From Veillonella sp. CHU740 (lineage in GTDB: Bacteria; Bacillota; Negativicutes; Veillonellales; Veillonellaceae), in assembly GCF_003992055.1 (NCBI RefSeq), contig NZ_RQVD01000007.1:36739-100738 (forward strand): a stretch of 64,000 nt of DNA. Direction: 5' to 3'. Position numbers and translations under genes: made by a program. Below the pieces are notes generated by a model. The model searched no databases and was not told the DNA's origin. It was given only the letters and a program-made list of their open reading frames with translations. This document shows, one piece after another, positions 35,571 to 45,418 of this stretch. Each line of letters opens with the position of its first letter. The first letter of the stretch is position 1.

Positions 35571-36575
35571 TTATCCTCTCGTCCGTGCCAATACATATAG
35601 AAAATAGGGTGCACCCACCAATGCCACGATGATGCCTACTAGCATTTCATCAGGAGCAATGATGACTTGTCCTAGCCAGTCTGCTAAAAGTAACAATAGG
35701 GCCCCCAACAATAGGGTAACTGGTAAATAATAGCGATGGTTCACACCTACTAAGCGTCGTGCAATATGTGGAGCCACTAGCCCAATAAAGCCAATACTAC
35801 CACCCACCGCAATACAAGAGGCCGCAATGGCTACGGCAATACAAAGAAAGGTTACTCGTTCTTTTGTAATACGTGCGCCTAAGCCGATAGCCGTTTCTTC
35901 ATTCAGATTCAACACATTCAATTTCGTGGAGTAACAATATAACACGATAGCGCCAATAGCCACAATTGGCGCTAGCACCATCACATGGTTCCAGCTGTTA
36001 CCAAAAATCGTACCGATGAGCCAAGTATTAATTTGATTAAACTTATCTGGACTTAAGGTCACCATGGTCACCATTTGCACCGCATGGATACCAGCGGATA
36101 GAGCAATACCATTTAAAATCAATGTCATAGGGGACAAGCTACGTCCTTTTCTATAGGACATACGAAAAATCAATATAGCCGCTAATCCCCCACCAATGAT
36201 GGCAAATAATGGAGCTTTCCAAATCGTAGTGATCGCATTAGCTGGCTCAAAATAGATGTACAACATCACCGCTACACCGGCGCCTGCATTGACACCGAGT
36301 ACACTAGGGCTAGCTAATTCATTACGAGTAATGGTCTGAAAGATGGCCCCAGACAAAGCCAAACCAGCACCAATGCAAATCGCTAACACGGAGCGAACCA
36401 TACGGAAGTCGAAGACAATGCGTTCTTGCCACTCGGTTCCATAGCCAGCGATAATACGCACTAAGTCCATGTAGGAAAACTCAGAAAATCCCGTTCCTAA
36501 ATGGACCACAAACATCAATGCCAAAGCCACTAGTAACCCAATAGACCATATAGCAAATCGTCTACCTTGATGCAT
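35571..36575 (-). CDS. FecCD-family iron-siderophore permease 2
   Basis: A 334-aa inner-membrane permease with 9-10 helices. FecCD landmarks: RMVRSVLAICIGAGLALSGAIFQTITRNELASPSVLGVNAGAG, the cytoplasmic coupling loop ALGLGARI-like segment (ETAIGLGARITKERV), and GGSIGFIGLVAPHIARRLVG. Its ATG shares one base with the stop of the preceding permease (TAATG), so the pair is coupled and probably forms a heterodimer. Confidence 0.94.
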   Translation of the reverse strand: MHQGRRFAIWSIGLLVALALMFVVHLGTGFSEFSYMDLVRIIAGYGTEWQERIVFDFRMVRSVLAICIGAGLALSGAIFQTITRNELASPSVLGVNAGAGVAVMLYIYFEPANAITTIWKAPLFAIIGGGLAAILIFRMSYRKGRSLSPMTLILNGIALSAGIHAVQMVTMVTLSPDKFNQINTWLIGTIFGNSWNHVMVLAPIVAIGAIVLYCYSTKLNVLNLNEETAIGLGARITKERVTFLCIAVAIAASCIAVGGSIGFIGLVAPHIARRLVGVNHRYYLPVTLLLGALLLLLADWLGQVIIAPDEMLVGIIVALVGAPYFLYVLARTRG

Positions 36576-37612
36576 TAGTTAGCCCCCTTTCGATTCGCTA
36601 AATAGAGAAAGAAAGGAACCCCAACTATGGCTGTGACTGCCCCTAAAGGGACTTCAAATGGAGGCGACACCACACGTGCCACCGTATCGGCTACGATGAC
36701 CACGATGGCTCCCAGCACAGCAGAGAAAGGAATCACTTTTTCATAGCTAAGACCTACCATATACCGCGCCATATGAGGCACAATGAGGCCCACAAAGCCG
36801 ATAGGGCCTGCAATGGCCACGGCAGAACCGCTCAATAATAATACGGTAAGTCCCGCCAACAGGCGAATTTGAGTCAACTTTCCACCTAAGCCAACAACCA
36901 CCTCATCACCTAAGCTAAGCAAGGTAATTTGTTTAGAAATAGCCAAGGCAACTAACACGCCGATCAGCGTCCACGGAGCCACTAACAAAACTTGCTCCAT
37001 CCGAACACCACCGATACCGCCAGCCGTCCAGTAACTCATATCTTGGGCTACATCAAAAAAGACAACTAGCGCTTGTGTGACCGCCATAAAGATAGCGCTT
37101 ATAGCACTACCTGCTAAAGCTAAGTAGACCTTAGATCCCTTTGCCATACCTCGATTGGCTAAGTATAAAATACAGGCCGTCGCCAACCCAGCTCCTAAAA
37201 AGCTGAATAGAATGGTCATATTCAAGCTCGCCATAGGAAATGCAATCATAGCGATGGCTATGCCAAAACTAGCCCCTGCATTCACCCCTAAAATGGACGG
37301 ACTCGCCATAGGATTGTTCGTAATCCCTTGCATGAGCGCCCCAGCGACGGCAAAATGAATACCGCAGATGAAAGCCACCAATAACCGAGGTATACGAATC
37401 GTGTTGATGACAATCCCATCTATGTTTCCGGTTCCATTCCAAATACTACCCCAGATCATCTCCAATGAAATAGATCTAGCCCCTACTGACAAAAACACGA
37501 AACTACCTAAGCCTAATATGATAAGCGCTAAGATAAGCTGCCCCGCAAACTTTCCAAAGAAAGAGGTATTCTTGTCCGATGTATAGGATAAAGATATATC
37601 TTTACGTACCAT
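36575..37612 (-). CDS. FecCD-family iron-siderophore permease 1
   Basis: A 345-aa permease, first gene of the import operon. RIPRLLVAFICGIHFAVAGALMQGITNNPMASPSILGVNAGASFG and AGPIGFVGLIVPHMARYMVG are FecCD signatures. The start at 37612 has GGAG at 4 bases; the longer frame to 37795 would cross the receptor terminator and lacks a site. The operon lies downstream of a TonB-dependent receptor on the same strand but past a terminator. I saw no clear promoter or Fur box in 37613-37740, so read-through is possible. Confidence 0.94.
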   Translation of the reverse strand: MVRKDISLSYTSDKNTSFFGKFAGQLILALIILGLGSFVFLSVGARSISLEMIWGSIWNGTGNIDGIVINTIRIPRLLVAFICGIHFAVAGALMQGITNNPMASPSILGVNAGASFGIAIAMIAFPMASLNMTILFSFLGAGLATACILYLANRGMAKGSKVYLALAGSAISAIFMAVTQALVVFFDVAQDMSYWTAGGIGGVRMEQVLLVAPWTLIGVLVALAISKQITLLSLGDEVVVGLGGKLTQIRLLAGLTVLLLSGSAVAIAGPIGFVGLIVPHMARYMVGLSYEKVIPFSAVLGAIVVIVADTVARVVSPPFEVPLGAVTAIVGVPFFLYLANRKGAN

Positions 37613-37740
37613 GTATCTCCTTTCTTGTATATACTGAAAACTACTATATTGCAGAAATAACTGCTTTGTAGCTACCCAAATGTATTCAACTCTTCCCACG
37701 TATTTAATACACCATTTAGGTATCCTTTTACATCGTAGGA

Positions 37741-37787
37741 AAAAGAAGCTGTAACAAAATACAGGCATCCCGTATTTCGTTACAGCT
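37741..37787 (-). terminator. terminator of the TonB-dependent receptor gene
   Basis: Minus strand: AGCTGTAAC pairs with GTTACAGCT, with an inner AATAC/GTATT stem, followed by TCTTTTTC. Confidence 0.8.
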
Positions 37788-37827
37788 CTTATCATTTGGG
37801 AAATACTACTTTCACCAGTATTTTAAA

Positions 37828-40020
37828 TTATAAACTTGCCGTTAAGGAGAACATGAATGTACGGCCATTTCCTAATATTACACCATTGCTATGTAATGCA
37901 TTCCAATAGGATTTGTTAAGCACATTGTACACATCAGCACGGAATGTCATTGGCGTATTACCTGCATTCCAAGTATAACGAGTACCTAAATCCCAAGTGA
38001 AGTATCCGCTAGTTTTCACCGTATTAGTATTATTTGCATAGGCAGATCCTGTATAGTTCAAGCGAGTAGATACAGATAATCCTTTCACTCCTTTAATGTC
38101 TTGATCAACACCCAATGTTGCATTCACTGTTGGGGCGCCTTCAAATTTGTTACCTTTCAGTTTTGTGCTGCTAGTATCTTTTGTATATTTAGAATCTAAC
38201 CACATTAAACCACCTAATACTCGAGTACCTTTTACAGGTTCACCAAATACATTTAACTCTAACCCACGAGCACGAACTTCGCTATTTAAACCATATTCAT
38301 TAGTGGCAACATCTGTTGTATAGGATGGGTTACGCACCTCGAAAGCACTCAATGTGGCTGCATATTTGCCCATATCTACTTTTGTGCCCACTTCCATTTG
38401 TTTAACTTTAACAGGTGCCATCAATTCATTTTCATTTTTCGTACCAGCTGGAGCAGAAACCCCTGCTTTTAAGCCCTCCATGTAGTTCGCATACACAGAT
38501 ACTTTGTCATTGAATTTATGAACAATACCTACAGCTGGGCTTACAGCATGACTATTATAGGTAGTTTCTTTTGCACCATAGTTTGTGCTTCTTACTTTCT
38601 GATAGCGTGCGCCAAGAATGAACTGCCATGCTTCATCTTTTGTAACAATACGATCTGTTAAGGAAACGCCTGTTAAAATTTGCTTGCTAGATAATGGAGA
38701 TGCCCAAGACGTTTCTGTTGCAGTTCCCCAGTTTGTTGCTTGTTTCAAATAATTGAATCCAGATACCGTATTCAAGATATTATTCTGCATATGCACTTTT
38801 TGTTCTAAACGAGTCGCGGCCAAACCAATATGATGTGTTACATCACCTGTCACTACCTTACCACGAAGACCTGCTTCTGCGGAAATTCCTTTATTAATTT
38901 GGTAGTTATGACGATAGCGAATATTCGCATCACCCTTAGCTAAATTAGTCACTGTGAACTCATTATATTTGTAGTCCATAGATGTATAACGAGCACCAAT
39001 ACCCGCATACGCAGTCCAATCTTTATTAAGATCATATTCACCACTAACTACACCATACTTCTCAGTAACACGGCGGAATGTATCAGTAGCTCCATATTTC
39101 ATATCATTATCAATATGAACTGGTGTGAAAGGATTTTCTTTTGTTGTATTTTTTAAAGAACCATTATTAAATAGTACACGGTATTGAGGATTTAATGTCG
39201 CATGATATACATAACCCAAGTCAAGAGCCGCACGGAATTTGTCACCTCGTACATCGGCACCAATGACAACAGAGCTAGTTTGACGTTCTTCATCTTTAAC
39301 CGATGTTCCACCATTTCGATTTAATACATTGAGGCGAACACCATATTTGTTATTATCGCCAAAACGATGTCCTACATCTACGTGTTGTGTAAATTCACTG
39401 CCATTGCCATAGGAAAGTTTCACTTTATTAACGGCTTTATCCGTAGCACGTTTAGGTACAAAGTTAATCGTACCACCTACTGTACCATTTGGTGCCATAC
39501 CGCCCAATAATGCGCTTGGACCTTTGATGACTTCTACGCGATCGTACCCTTCAGTACCTGTGTAAAAACGTGGTGCAATACTGTACAAACCATTGAATTG
39601 CATGTCTTGTTGTGTTGTACGGAAACCACGGATAGACCAAGAACTAGATGCACCAGATAAAGATACATCTTTCACAGACGCATCATTTTTTACTACATCA
39701 GTAATTTCTGTAGCTTGTTTATTTTCTAACAATTCGTTTGTATATCCAGTTACATTGAACGGTGTTTCAATAAAACTTTGACGACCTAATACACCCATCA
39801 AGTTGCTGTTCGCTACTTGACCGCCTGCATAAGCACCTTCTACAGTAGCTGGTGTTACCGCTACCTCTGGTGTTTCAACCGTAGCTACATTAACTGGTGC
39901 TTTCACCACAAACTCACCTAAATCAAATACTTGTACAGCATGCGCAGTGCCACCCAATTGGAATAATACACCTGTTGCTGCTGCAAATGATAACAATTGC
40001 TTTCTTGTTTTGCTATTCAT
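37828..40020 (-). CDS. TonB-dependent siderophore receptor
   Basis: A 730-aa outer-membrane gated barrel. Signal peptide residues 1-28 (cleavage after GGTAHA). A TonB-box-like GEFVVKA follows, then the plug domain (about 75-210) with VTGYTNELLENKQATEITDVVKN, WSIRGF and YDRVEVIKGPSALLGG, typical of siderophore receptors of the FhuA/FpvA group. The remainder is beta-barrel, ending GRTFMFSLTASL. ATG at 40020 has AGGAG 7 bases upstream; the upstream extension to 40059 is not supported. A Fur-like box lies at 40074-40093. It should feed the periplasmic importer encoded at 33661-37612, energised by ExbBD-TonB. Siderophore unknown. Confidence 0.94.
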   Translation of the reverse strand: MNSKTRKQLLSFAAATGVLFQLGGTAHAVQVFDLGEFVVKAPVNVATVETPEVAVTPATVEGAYAGGQVANSNLMGVLGRQSFIETPFNVTGYTNELLENKQATEITDVVKNDASVKDVSLSGASSSWSIRGFRTTQQDMQFNGLYSIAPRFYTGTEGYDRVEVIKGPSALLGGMAPNGTVGGTINFVPKRATDKAVNKVKLSYGNGSEFTQHVDVGHRFGDNNKYGVRLNVLNRNGGTSVKDEERQTSSVVIGADVRGDKFRAALDLGYVYHATLNPQYRVLFNNGSLKNTTKENPFTPVHIDNDMKYGATDTFRRVTEKYGVVSGEYDLNKDWTAYAGIGARYTSMDYKYNEFTVTNLAKGDANIRYRHNYQINKGISAEAGLRGKVVTGDVTHHIGLAATRLEQKVHMQNNILNTVSGFNYLKQATNWGTATETSWASPLSSKQILTGVSLTDRIVTKDEAWQFILGARYQKVRSTNYGAKETTYNSHAVSPAVGIVHKFNDKVSVYANYMEGLKAGVSAPAGTKNENELMAPVKVKQMEVGTKVDMGKYAATLSAFEVRNPSYTTDVATNEYGLNSEVRARGLELNVFGEPVKGTRVLGGLMWLDSKYTKDTSSTKLKGNKFEGAPTVNATLGVDQDIKGVKGLSVSTRLNYTGSAYANNTNTVKTSGYFTWDLGTRYTWNAGNTPMTFRADVYNVLNKSYWNALHSNGVILGNGRTFMFSLTASL

Positions 40021-40073
40021 TCTATAACTCCTACACAAAAACCTTACCAAGATATACATATTATATCTCTTAT

Positions 40074-40093
40074 ATAATAAATATTATCATTAT
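40074..40093 (-). promoter_or_regulatory. Fur-like box upstream of the TonB-dependent receptor
   Basis: Minus strand text AATGATAATATTTATTA resembles the Fur consensus of GATAAT repeats. A TATAAT lies about 20 bases downstream. Iron control is inferred. Confidence 0.55.
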
Positions 40094-40454
40094 GTTTTTG
40101 ATTACGCAATATATTTCTTCACATTTTCTTCATAAACCATACCAATTTTGAAATAATTATGCTTTTAATTCATAGATAATGAACAGAAGATAATAGATCA
40201 AAACACTTCCCCATACTTTTCCAGTTACGCTCCAGTAAATAGCATAATCTAAAGTATTATAAAGATAGCCAGCCTTATAACAACCTCGTGTAAACTTATA
40301 ATTTTATAAGTATATTTTCAATATATACTGATATATAACAGCATTCTTATTCACTACGTGTAATTTTTATCTTATATTTTAAATGATAACAACTATCTTA
40401 CATAATTATCATATCTCTTTATATAAATTATGAGAAAGCTATTCAATGCCTCTT
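40094..40454. other. AT-rich intergenic stretch upstream of the receptor gene
   Basis: About 360 bases, strongly AT-rich. I see no gene, hairpin or repeat here. Confidence 0.55.
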
Positions 40455-40912
40455 CCTGAGGAACACAGTTGCAAGTAGCACCCTTGTGGCACCCCCCTAG
40501 CATCTAAATCAGACAAATACAAAGGCCCCTTATCCAACCTCCCCTGAGGAACGCAGTTACGTGTAGCAGTCTTGTGGCATTTCTTATTATCTAAATTAGG
40601 AAAATGCAAAAGACCGCAACATGCTCCTGAACAAACCTACCGTAGGATCAGTTTGAGAAGGAGTATGTTGCAGTCTTACCTTTATCATAATAAATTACAA
40701 ATGCCACAGACTACATAGAGAAATAAGTGACAACCTACCGAAGGATCAGTTTGTGGAGGAATATGTCGTGCTCTTCCCTTCATCATATTCATACAAAACG
40801 CCACAGGCTGCATAGCAGAATAAGCGACGATCTACCGAAGGATCAGTTTGAGAAGGAGTATGTTGCGGTCTTTCCTTTATAACAATAAAATAAAATGCGA
40901 CAAGCTACATAA
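40455..40912. repeat. composite nested-palindrome element, copy 3, expanded array
   Basis: Two left arms (40455-40494, 40543-40582), one full central hairpin (40609-40677), and three right arms (about 40700-40718, 40796-40816, 40894-40912). Between right arms lie two half-hairpins keeping CTACCGAAGGATCAGTTTG and the 3' stem (40728-40774, 40826-40873). So the right half has been reiterated about three times with a ~97-base period. It lies downstream of the second tRNA operon. Confidence 0.87.
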
Positions 40913-40930
40913 CGAAATAAATGACGACAT

Positions 40931-40960
40931 AAAAAAAGAACCATCCATCGGATGGTTCTT
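40931..40960 (-). terminator. terminator of the second tRNA operon
   Basis: Minus strand: AAGAACCATCC pairs with GGATGGTTCTT around a short loop, followed by a T-run. It lies 5 bases past tRNA-Val. Confidence 0.9.
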
Positions 40961-40965
40961 AGCTA

Positions 40966-41041
<76 letters not shown>

Positions 41042-41044
41042 ATA

Positions 41045-41119
41045 TGGTGACCCGTGGGGGAATCGAACCCCCGATACCGCCGTGAAAGGGCGGTGTCTTA
41101 ACCGCTTGACCAACGGGCC
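41045..41119 (-). tRNA. tRNA-Glu (anticodon TTC), second copy
   Basis: 75 bases with CCA; same sequence as 12331-12405, and the 3-base spacer to tRNA-Val is also the same. Confidence 0.97.
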
Positions 41120-41124
41120 TTGTA

Positions 41125-41200
41125 TGGCTCCTCGAGTAGGACTCGAACCTACGACCGATCGGTTAACAGCCGATTGCTCTACCTGCTGAGCTATCGAGGA
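41125..41200 (-). tRNA. tRNA-Asn (anticodon GTT), second copy
   Basis: 76 bases with CCA; same sequence as 12521-12596. First gene of this operon. The Lys and Gly genes of the other cluster are absent. Confidence 0.97.
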
Positions 41201-41214
41201 ATAATACAAGAGTT

Positions 41215-41243
41215 ATTATATAGCACTTTCACATAAAATGCAA
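41215..41243 (-). promoter_or_regulatory. promoter of the second tRNA operon
   Basis: Minus strand: -35 TTGCAT (41238-41243), 17-base spacer, -10 TATAAT (41215-41220). It differs in sequence from the first cluster's promoter. Confidence 0.8.
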
Positions 41244-41250
41244 GTCTTTT

Positions 41251-42309
41251 TTATTGTTTTTCTATTTTCACTTCGTGAAATTTTAAAAGATTCTCCAAAA
41301 ACTCATCATCGGTAACATAACTAGACTGCATCGCATCTTCAATAGCTTCGCACATCAGATCTGCTGCTAAGGTACCTACCAGATTAACATCTGGCACAAC
41401 AGGGCTTCCTTGAGCAATTGTACCATCCACAGGCATATCAATATGGTTATGACATTCTTTCACATATGAAGAAAAGGCATAGATTGTATCCCCATCAGAT
41501 AGCGTGCCAACGGGACGAATAGAACGGGCATATCCATTGGTAGCCATCATAGCTATTTTAGTAAGTTCTGCCTTACTAAACTGCGCATTGGTTACGATAG
41601 CACCAATCGTTGTATTACCACCAATCATCGAGCTTACCTTTTCTTGATTCACATATTGGTCATACATAATCTGACTCGTATCTACTATATGTGTCCGCGA
41701 TGCATCCATAACGCCACCTAGTGGTTGCCCCTCGCGATCATACACATCACCGAAGGCATTCACCACCACTACAGCCCCCACTACAAGATCTCCTAGTCGA
41801 GCAGCACTATAGCCAATGCCGCCTTTCATGGCCAGTTCCATACCGCAGATTTTACCCACAGTAGCACCTGTACCAGCACCTACATTTCCAGATATAGGAG
41901 CTGTCCCTTTAAACGTTGCTTCACAAGCATCATAAGCCATCTGTGGAGTCGGTCGAGCTTTCGGATTTCCGTAGGATAAATCATAAATATCACTTTGACA
42001 GACGATGGGCACTACACCATAGGCTGTAGGACACCCTATATTACGTTCCTCTAAGGATTGCATCACCCCATCGCTAGCCCCTAACCCAAAGGCAGATCCA
42101 CCACCTAGTACCAAAGCATTCACAGGAGTAGGCGCCGTCGTAGGATCTAGCACTCCACTTTCACGAGCAGCAGGGCCACCACCGCTGATGTGCATCCCTC
42201 CTGTTGCACCATAGGGGAATCGAAGTACTGTTATCCCTGTTTTCCCCTCTGCATCAGTGGCATTTCCGACAGACACAAATTCTATGTCGTTCCATGTAAT
42301 TCGTTCCAT
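41251..42309 (-). CDS. P1-family (S58, DmpA-like) aminopeptidase
   Basis: A 352-aa N-terminal-nucleophile hydrolase of the family including DmpA and BapA beta-peptidyl aminopeptidases, which cleave themselves to expose a Ser or Thr nucleophile. The cleavage region is visible as GGNTTIGAIVTNAQFSK (about residue 230). Upstream text GGGPAARESGVLDP, LVLGGGSAFGLGASDGVM and GNVGAGTGATVGK is typical. ATG at 42309 has AAGGA 7 bases upstream. No signal peptide, so probably cytoplasmic. Monocistronic. Natural substrate unknown. Confidence 0.92.
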   Translation of the reverse strand: MERITWNDIEFVSVGNATDAEGKTGITVLRFPYGATGGMHISGGGPAARESGVLDPTTAPTPVNALVLGGGSAFGLGASDGVMQSLEERNIGCPTAYGVVPIVCQSDIYDLSYGNPKARPTPQMAYDACEATFKGTAPISGNVGAGTGATVGKICGMELAMKGGIGYSAARLGDLVVGAVVVVNAFGDVYDREGQPLGGVMDASRTHIVDTSQIMYDQYVNQEKVSSMIGGNTTIGAIVTNAQFSKAELTKIAMMATNGYARSIRPVGTLSDGDTIYAFSSYVKECHNHIDMPVDGTIAQGSPVVPDVNLVGTLAADLMCEAIEDAMQSSYVTDDEFLENLLKFHEVKIEKQ

Positions 42310-42520
42310 ACCTCTATCCTTCTCCTTTATGATGCATCTAACGTCTCATACAAGCGATTATATATAGTATACTACACCTTTTCTGTATATGCTGTATATC
42401 TTAGACGCACGCCTATCCTATCTATCTTATTCTAATATTGCCATAAGTAGTGCAAACAGGTATCCCTTTCCTACTAGAGATACCTGCTACTATACTCTAT
42501 ACGAACTAGATCTGCAGTGC

Positions 42521-43594
42521 TTAGCCGTGAGCTTCTACTTTCAAAATAGCCTCGGTCAACAATTCTTCTGTTACTACATACGGACAAATCACCACATCTC
42601 GCACAGAGGCTGCTTTTTTCACAATCATCGGAATGTCATCTGTGGTCAGTCCCAATTCTGAAAGTTTCGTCGGCCAACCGATACTGCGATACACAGGCAA
42701 CCAACGTTCTAATTGATCCCATTGTTGATCTGCTGCAAAGAGGATTAATAAGCCGTAGGCTACCATTTCCCCATGTAAATGTTCCTCTTCTGTTTTTGGA
42801 TCTTCCGCACAACCATAGCAAATAGCATGAGCAATGGTACTGTTAAAATCTCCTGGCATACATCCAGATACAATACCAGTTGTTAAAATAACAGCCATCA
42901 CGATTTCATCAAATAGACGATTGCGCTCACCTTGTTCGTTGGCAGTTAGGGCTTCACGACCATGAGCAAAAATAGGGTCTGCACACATCTTAGACAAGGA
43001 TAGGCCTACTTGTACATTATAGGAAAGATCACGTCCACGTGTGGCCATATGTGTTTCATAATGCTTTGCAATCGTATCACCCATGCCAGCCCAGAAATAA
43101 CGACTTGGGGCTTTCACCAAAATATCTGCATCGATGAAAGTATGCACTGCAGGGCGTTTCATAAAGGCCACATCTGCAAAGGTATGGTCCAAGTGATAGA
43201 CCGCAATAGCCTCTGATGTAGCCGCACAAGTAGCCGCAATGGTTGGCACCGTCACCACGGGAACATCCCCTAACTCAATACTAGTCAATTTCGTCGTATC
43301 CAAGGCTTTACCGCCACCAACACCAATCAGAAAATCTGCTTGCTTAGCAGACTCTTTATTGGCAATCTCCTTCGCTACTTCAAAGGCGCATTCACCACCA
43401 AAATGAATGATCTCCAGAATTTCAATACCATCACGTTCTAAGGCTGGCTGCAATACTGGTAGCGCCACAGACAACGCTGTGTCTCCGCCGATAATCACTG
43501 CTTTTGTACCAATTCGTTTTGTATGGGCTCCTATGGTATCAAAAATTTCATGACCGCCAAAGCTATAACTTGGCAATGTATGTTCAGGTCTCAT
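42521..43594 (-). CDS. glycerol dehydrogenase-like iron-containing alcohol dehydrogenase
   Basis: 357 aa from the ATG at 43594, which has AAGGAG 9 bases upstream; an ATG at 43615 is also possible. Member of the GldA branch of metal-dependent alcohol dehydrogenases. Visible: NAD-binding GVGGGKALDTTK, TVPTIAATCAATSEAIAVY, and the metal ligands expected in DTIAKHYE, IAHAICYG and HLHGEMVAYG. Catalyses glycerol/dihydroxyacetone or a related polyol interconversion in the known members. Monocistronic here; substrate inferred from family only. Confidence 0.88.
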   Translation of the reverse strand: MRPEHTLPSYSFGGHEIFDTIGAHTKRIGTKAVIIGGDTALSVALPVLQPALERDGIEILEIIHFGGECAFEVAKEIANKESAKQADFLIGVGGGKALDTTKLTSIELGDVPVVTVPTIAATCAATSEAIAVYHLDHTFADVAFMKRPAVHTFIDADILVKAPSRYFWAGMGDTIAKHYETHMATRGRDLSYNVQVGLSLSKMCADPIFAHGREALTANEQGERNRLFDEIVMAVILTTGIVSGCMPGDFNSTIAHAICYGCAEDPKTEEEHLHGEMVAYGLLILFAADQQWDQLERWLPVYRSIGWPTKLSELGLTTDDIPMIVKKAASVRDVVICPYVVTEELLTEAILKVEAHG

Positions 43595-43713
43595 GACATT
43601 CAACTCCTTCATCATCGTCCACCTAATTCGTACTTATATACTAATTAAATACGATACAATGTATTATAGGACTAATGAAGAGAAAATGCAATGGAATTTC
43701 TTGTACAAAACAC

Positions 43714-43746
43714 AAAAGCCAGCAGAACCTAAATTCTGCTGGCTTT
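43714..43746 (-). terminator. terminator of guaA
   Basis: Minus strand: AAAGCCAGCAGAA pairs with TTCTGCTGGCTTT, followed by TTGTGTTTTG. About 14 bases past the stop. Confidence 0.85.
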
Positions 43747-43759
43747 CAGTATGTTTAGT

Positions 43760-45295
43760 TTATTCCCACTCAATGGTTGCTGGTGGTTTACTTGTAATAT
43801 CGTACACGATACGGTTGATGTGGTTGACTTCGTTCACGATACGGCGAGAGATAGTATCCAATACATCGTAAGGGATACGCGCCCAGTCAGCCGTCATGAA
43901 GTCAGTGGTGGTCACCCCACGCAAGGCCAACGTGTAATCGTAAGTACGGAAGTCACCCATAACACCTACTGTACGTGTGCTTGTTAGCACAGTAAAGTAT
44001 TGGTTAATGGAACGATCTAAACCAGCTTTTGCAATTTCATCGCGGAAGATGTAATCCGCATCACGCAATACGTCCAGTTTATCTTTTGTCACTTCACCCA
44101 TCACACGGATGGCAAGACCTGGTCCTGGGAATGGTTGACGCCATACTAGGTAATCTGCCAAACCAAGTTCAGCACCTAATTGACGCACTTCGTCTTTGAA
44201 CAAGTTGCGAAGAGGTTCGATTAAGCCTTTGAAATCTACTACTGCAGGTAAACCACCTACATTGTGGTGAGATTTAATTACTTCTGCTTCGCCAGTACCG
44301 GATTCAATTACGTCTGGGTAAATCGTACCTTGTGCTAAGTAATCAACGGAACCAATTTTGCGACCTTCGTCTTCGAATACACGGATAAATTCTTCGCCGA
44401 TGGCTTTACGTTTTGCTTCTGGATCTTCAAGACCTGCTAATTTCATCAAGAAACGTTCTTCTGCATCCACACGAATGAAGTGCATACCAGAATCTTTGAA
44501 AGCTTCTTCTACTTCGTCGCCTTCGTTTTTACGCATCAAACCATGGTCAACAAAGATACAAGTCAATTGATCGCCTACAGCTTTGGAAATTAACGCTGCT
44601 GCTACGGAGCTGTCTACACCACCAGACAATGCCAATAACACTTTACCATCGCCTACAGTATTACGGATTTCTTCGATAGCAGTTTTTGCATAGTTTGCCA
44701 TTGTCCATTGACCTGTACATCCACACACTTCATACAAGAAGTTGTGAAGCATTTCTTTACCATGTTCTGTGTGCAACACTTCTGCATGGTATTGCATAGC
44801 ATATAAATGGCGCTCTTCGTTTTGCATCGCTGCTACTGGACAATCTTTTGTATGAGCTACGATTTTGAAGCCTTCTGGTACTTTTGCCACATAATCCACA
44901 TGACTCATCCAAACAACTTCTTCTTCAGAAAGCCCTTTAAACAATGGTGAGGACACATCTACACGAGTTGGAGTTTTACCAAATTCACGAGTTTCTGCAG
45001 ATGTTACATGGCCGCCCAAAGTGTGTGCCATAAACTGCATACCATAGCACATACCCAACACTGGAATACCAAGTTCAAATACTTCCGCTTCCATTTTTGG
45101 AGCATTCTCTTCGTATACGCTAGCAGGGCCACCTGTGAAGATGATCCCTTTTGGTTGCAATTCTTTAATTTTTTCTAATGCTTTATTGTATGGATACACC
45201 TCACAATATACATTGTTTTCACGTACACGACGCGCGATCAGTTGATTATATTGACCACCAAAGTCAACGACAACAACCATCTCTTTTTGTTCCAT
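43760..45295 (-). CDS. guaA: GMP synthase (glutamine-hydrolysing)
   Basis: A 511-aa enzyme converting XMP to GMP with ATP and glutamine. The N-terminal class I glutaminase has the nucleophile loop LGMCYGMQ and His-Glu in [11 protein letters not shown]. The PP-loop [12 protein letters not shown] opens the ATP pyrophosphatase domain. The C-terminal dimerisation domain ends [13 protein letters not shown], the classical GuaA terminus. ATG at 45295 has GGGAGG 5 bases upstream; the extension to 45334 is not supported. Monocistronic, with a TATAAT about 45 bases upstream but no clear -35. No purine riboswitch was seen. Confidence 0.97.
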   Translation of the reverse strand: MEQKEMVVVVDFGGQYNQLIARRVRENNVYCEVYPYNKALEKIKELQPKGIIFTGGPASVYEENAPKMEAEVFELGIPVLGMCYGMQFMAHTLGGHVTSAETREFGKTPTRVDVSSPLFKGLSEEEVVWMSHVDYVAKVPEGFKIVAHTKDCPVAAMQNEERHLYAMQYHAEVLHTEHGKEMLHNFLYEVCGCTGQWTMANYAKTAIEEIRNTVGDGKVLLALSGGVDSSVAAALISKAVGDQLTCIFVDHGLMRKNEGDEVEEAFKDSGMHFIRVDAEERFLMKLAGLEDPEAKRKAIGEEFIRVFEDEGRKIGSVDYLAQGTIYPDVIESGTGEAEVIKSHHNVGGLPAVVDFKGLIEPLRNLFKDEVRQLGAELGLADYLVWRQPFPGPGLAIRVMGEVTKDKLDVLRDADYIFRDEIAKAGLDRSINQYFTVLTSTRTVGVMGDFRTYDYTLALRGVTTTDFMTADWARIPYDVLDTISRRIVNEVNHINRIVYDITSKPPATIEWE

Positions 45296-45418
45296 TCTGT
45301 CCTCCCAAATGATTGATAACTTATATAGAAACATATCTCTATATGCAATATTATACCTTATCAGTAGAACTTTTTCTATAGGTCCCTACGGATTTATCAC
45401 GCCTCGCAGGTCCTACTA

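Noticed and set aside
40455..40912. CRISPR array
   Set aside because: Repeats are long, palindromic and unequal in spacing, with no unique spacers of constant size and no cas genes.
43760..45418. Purine riboswitch before guaA
   Set aside because: The leader is short (about 50 bases from the likely -10) and lacks the three-way junction core.
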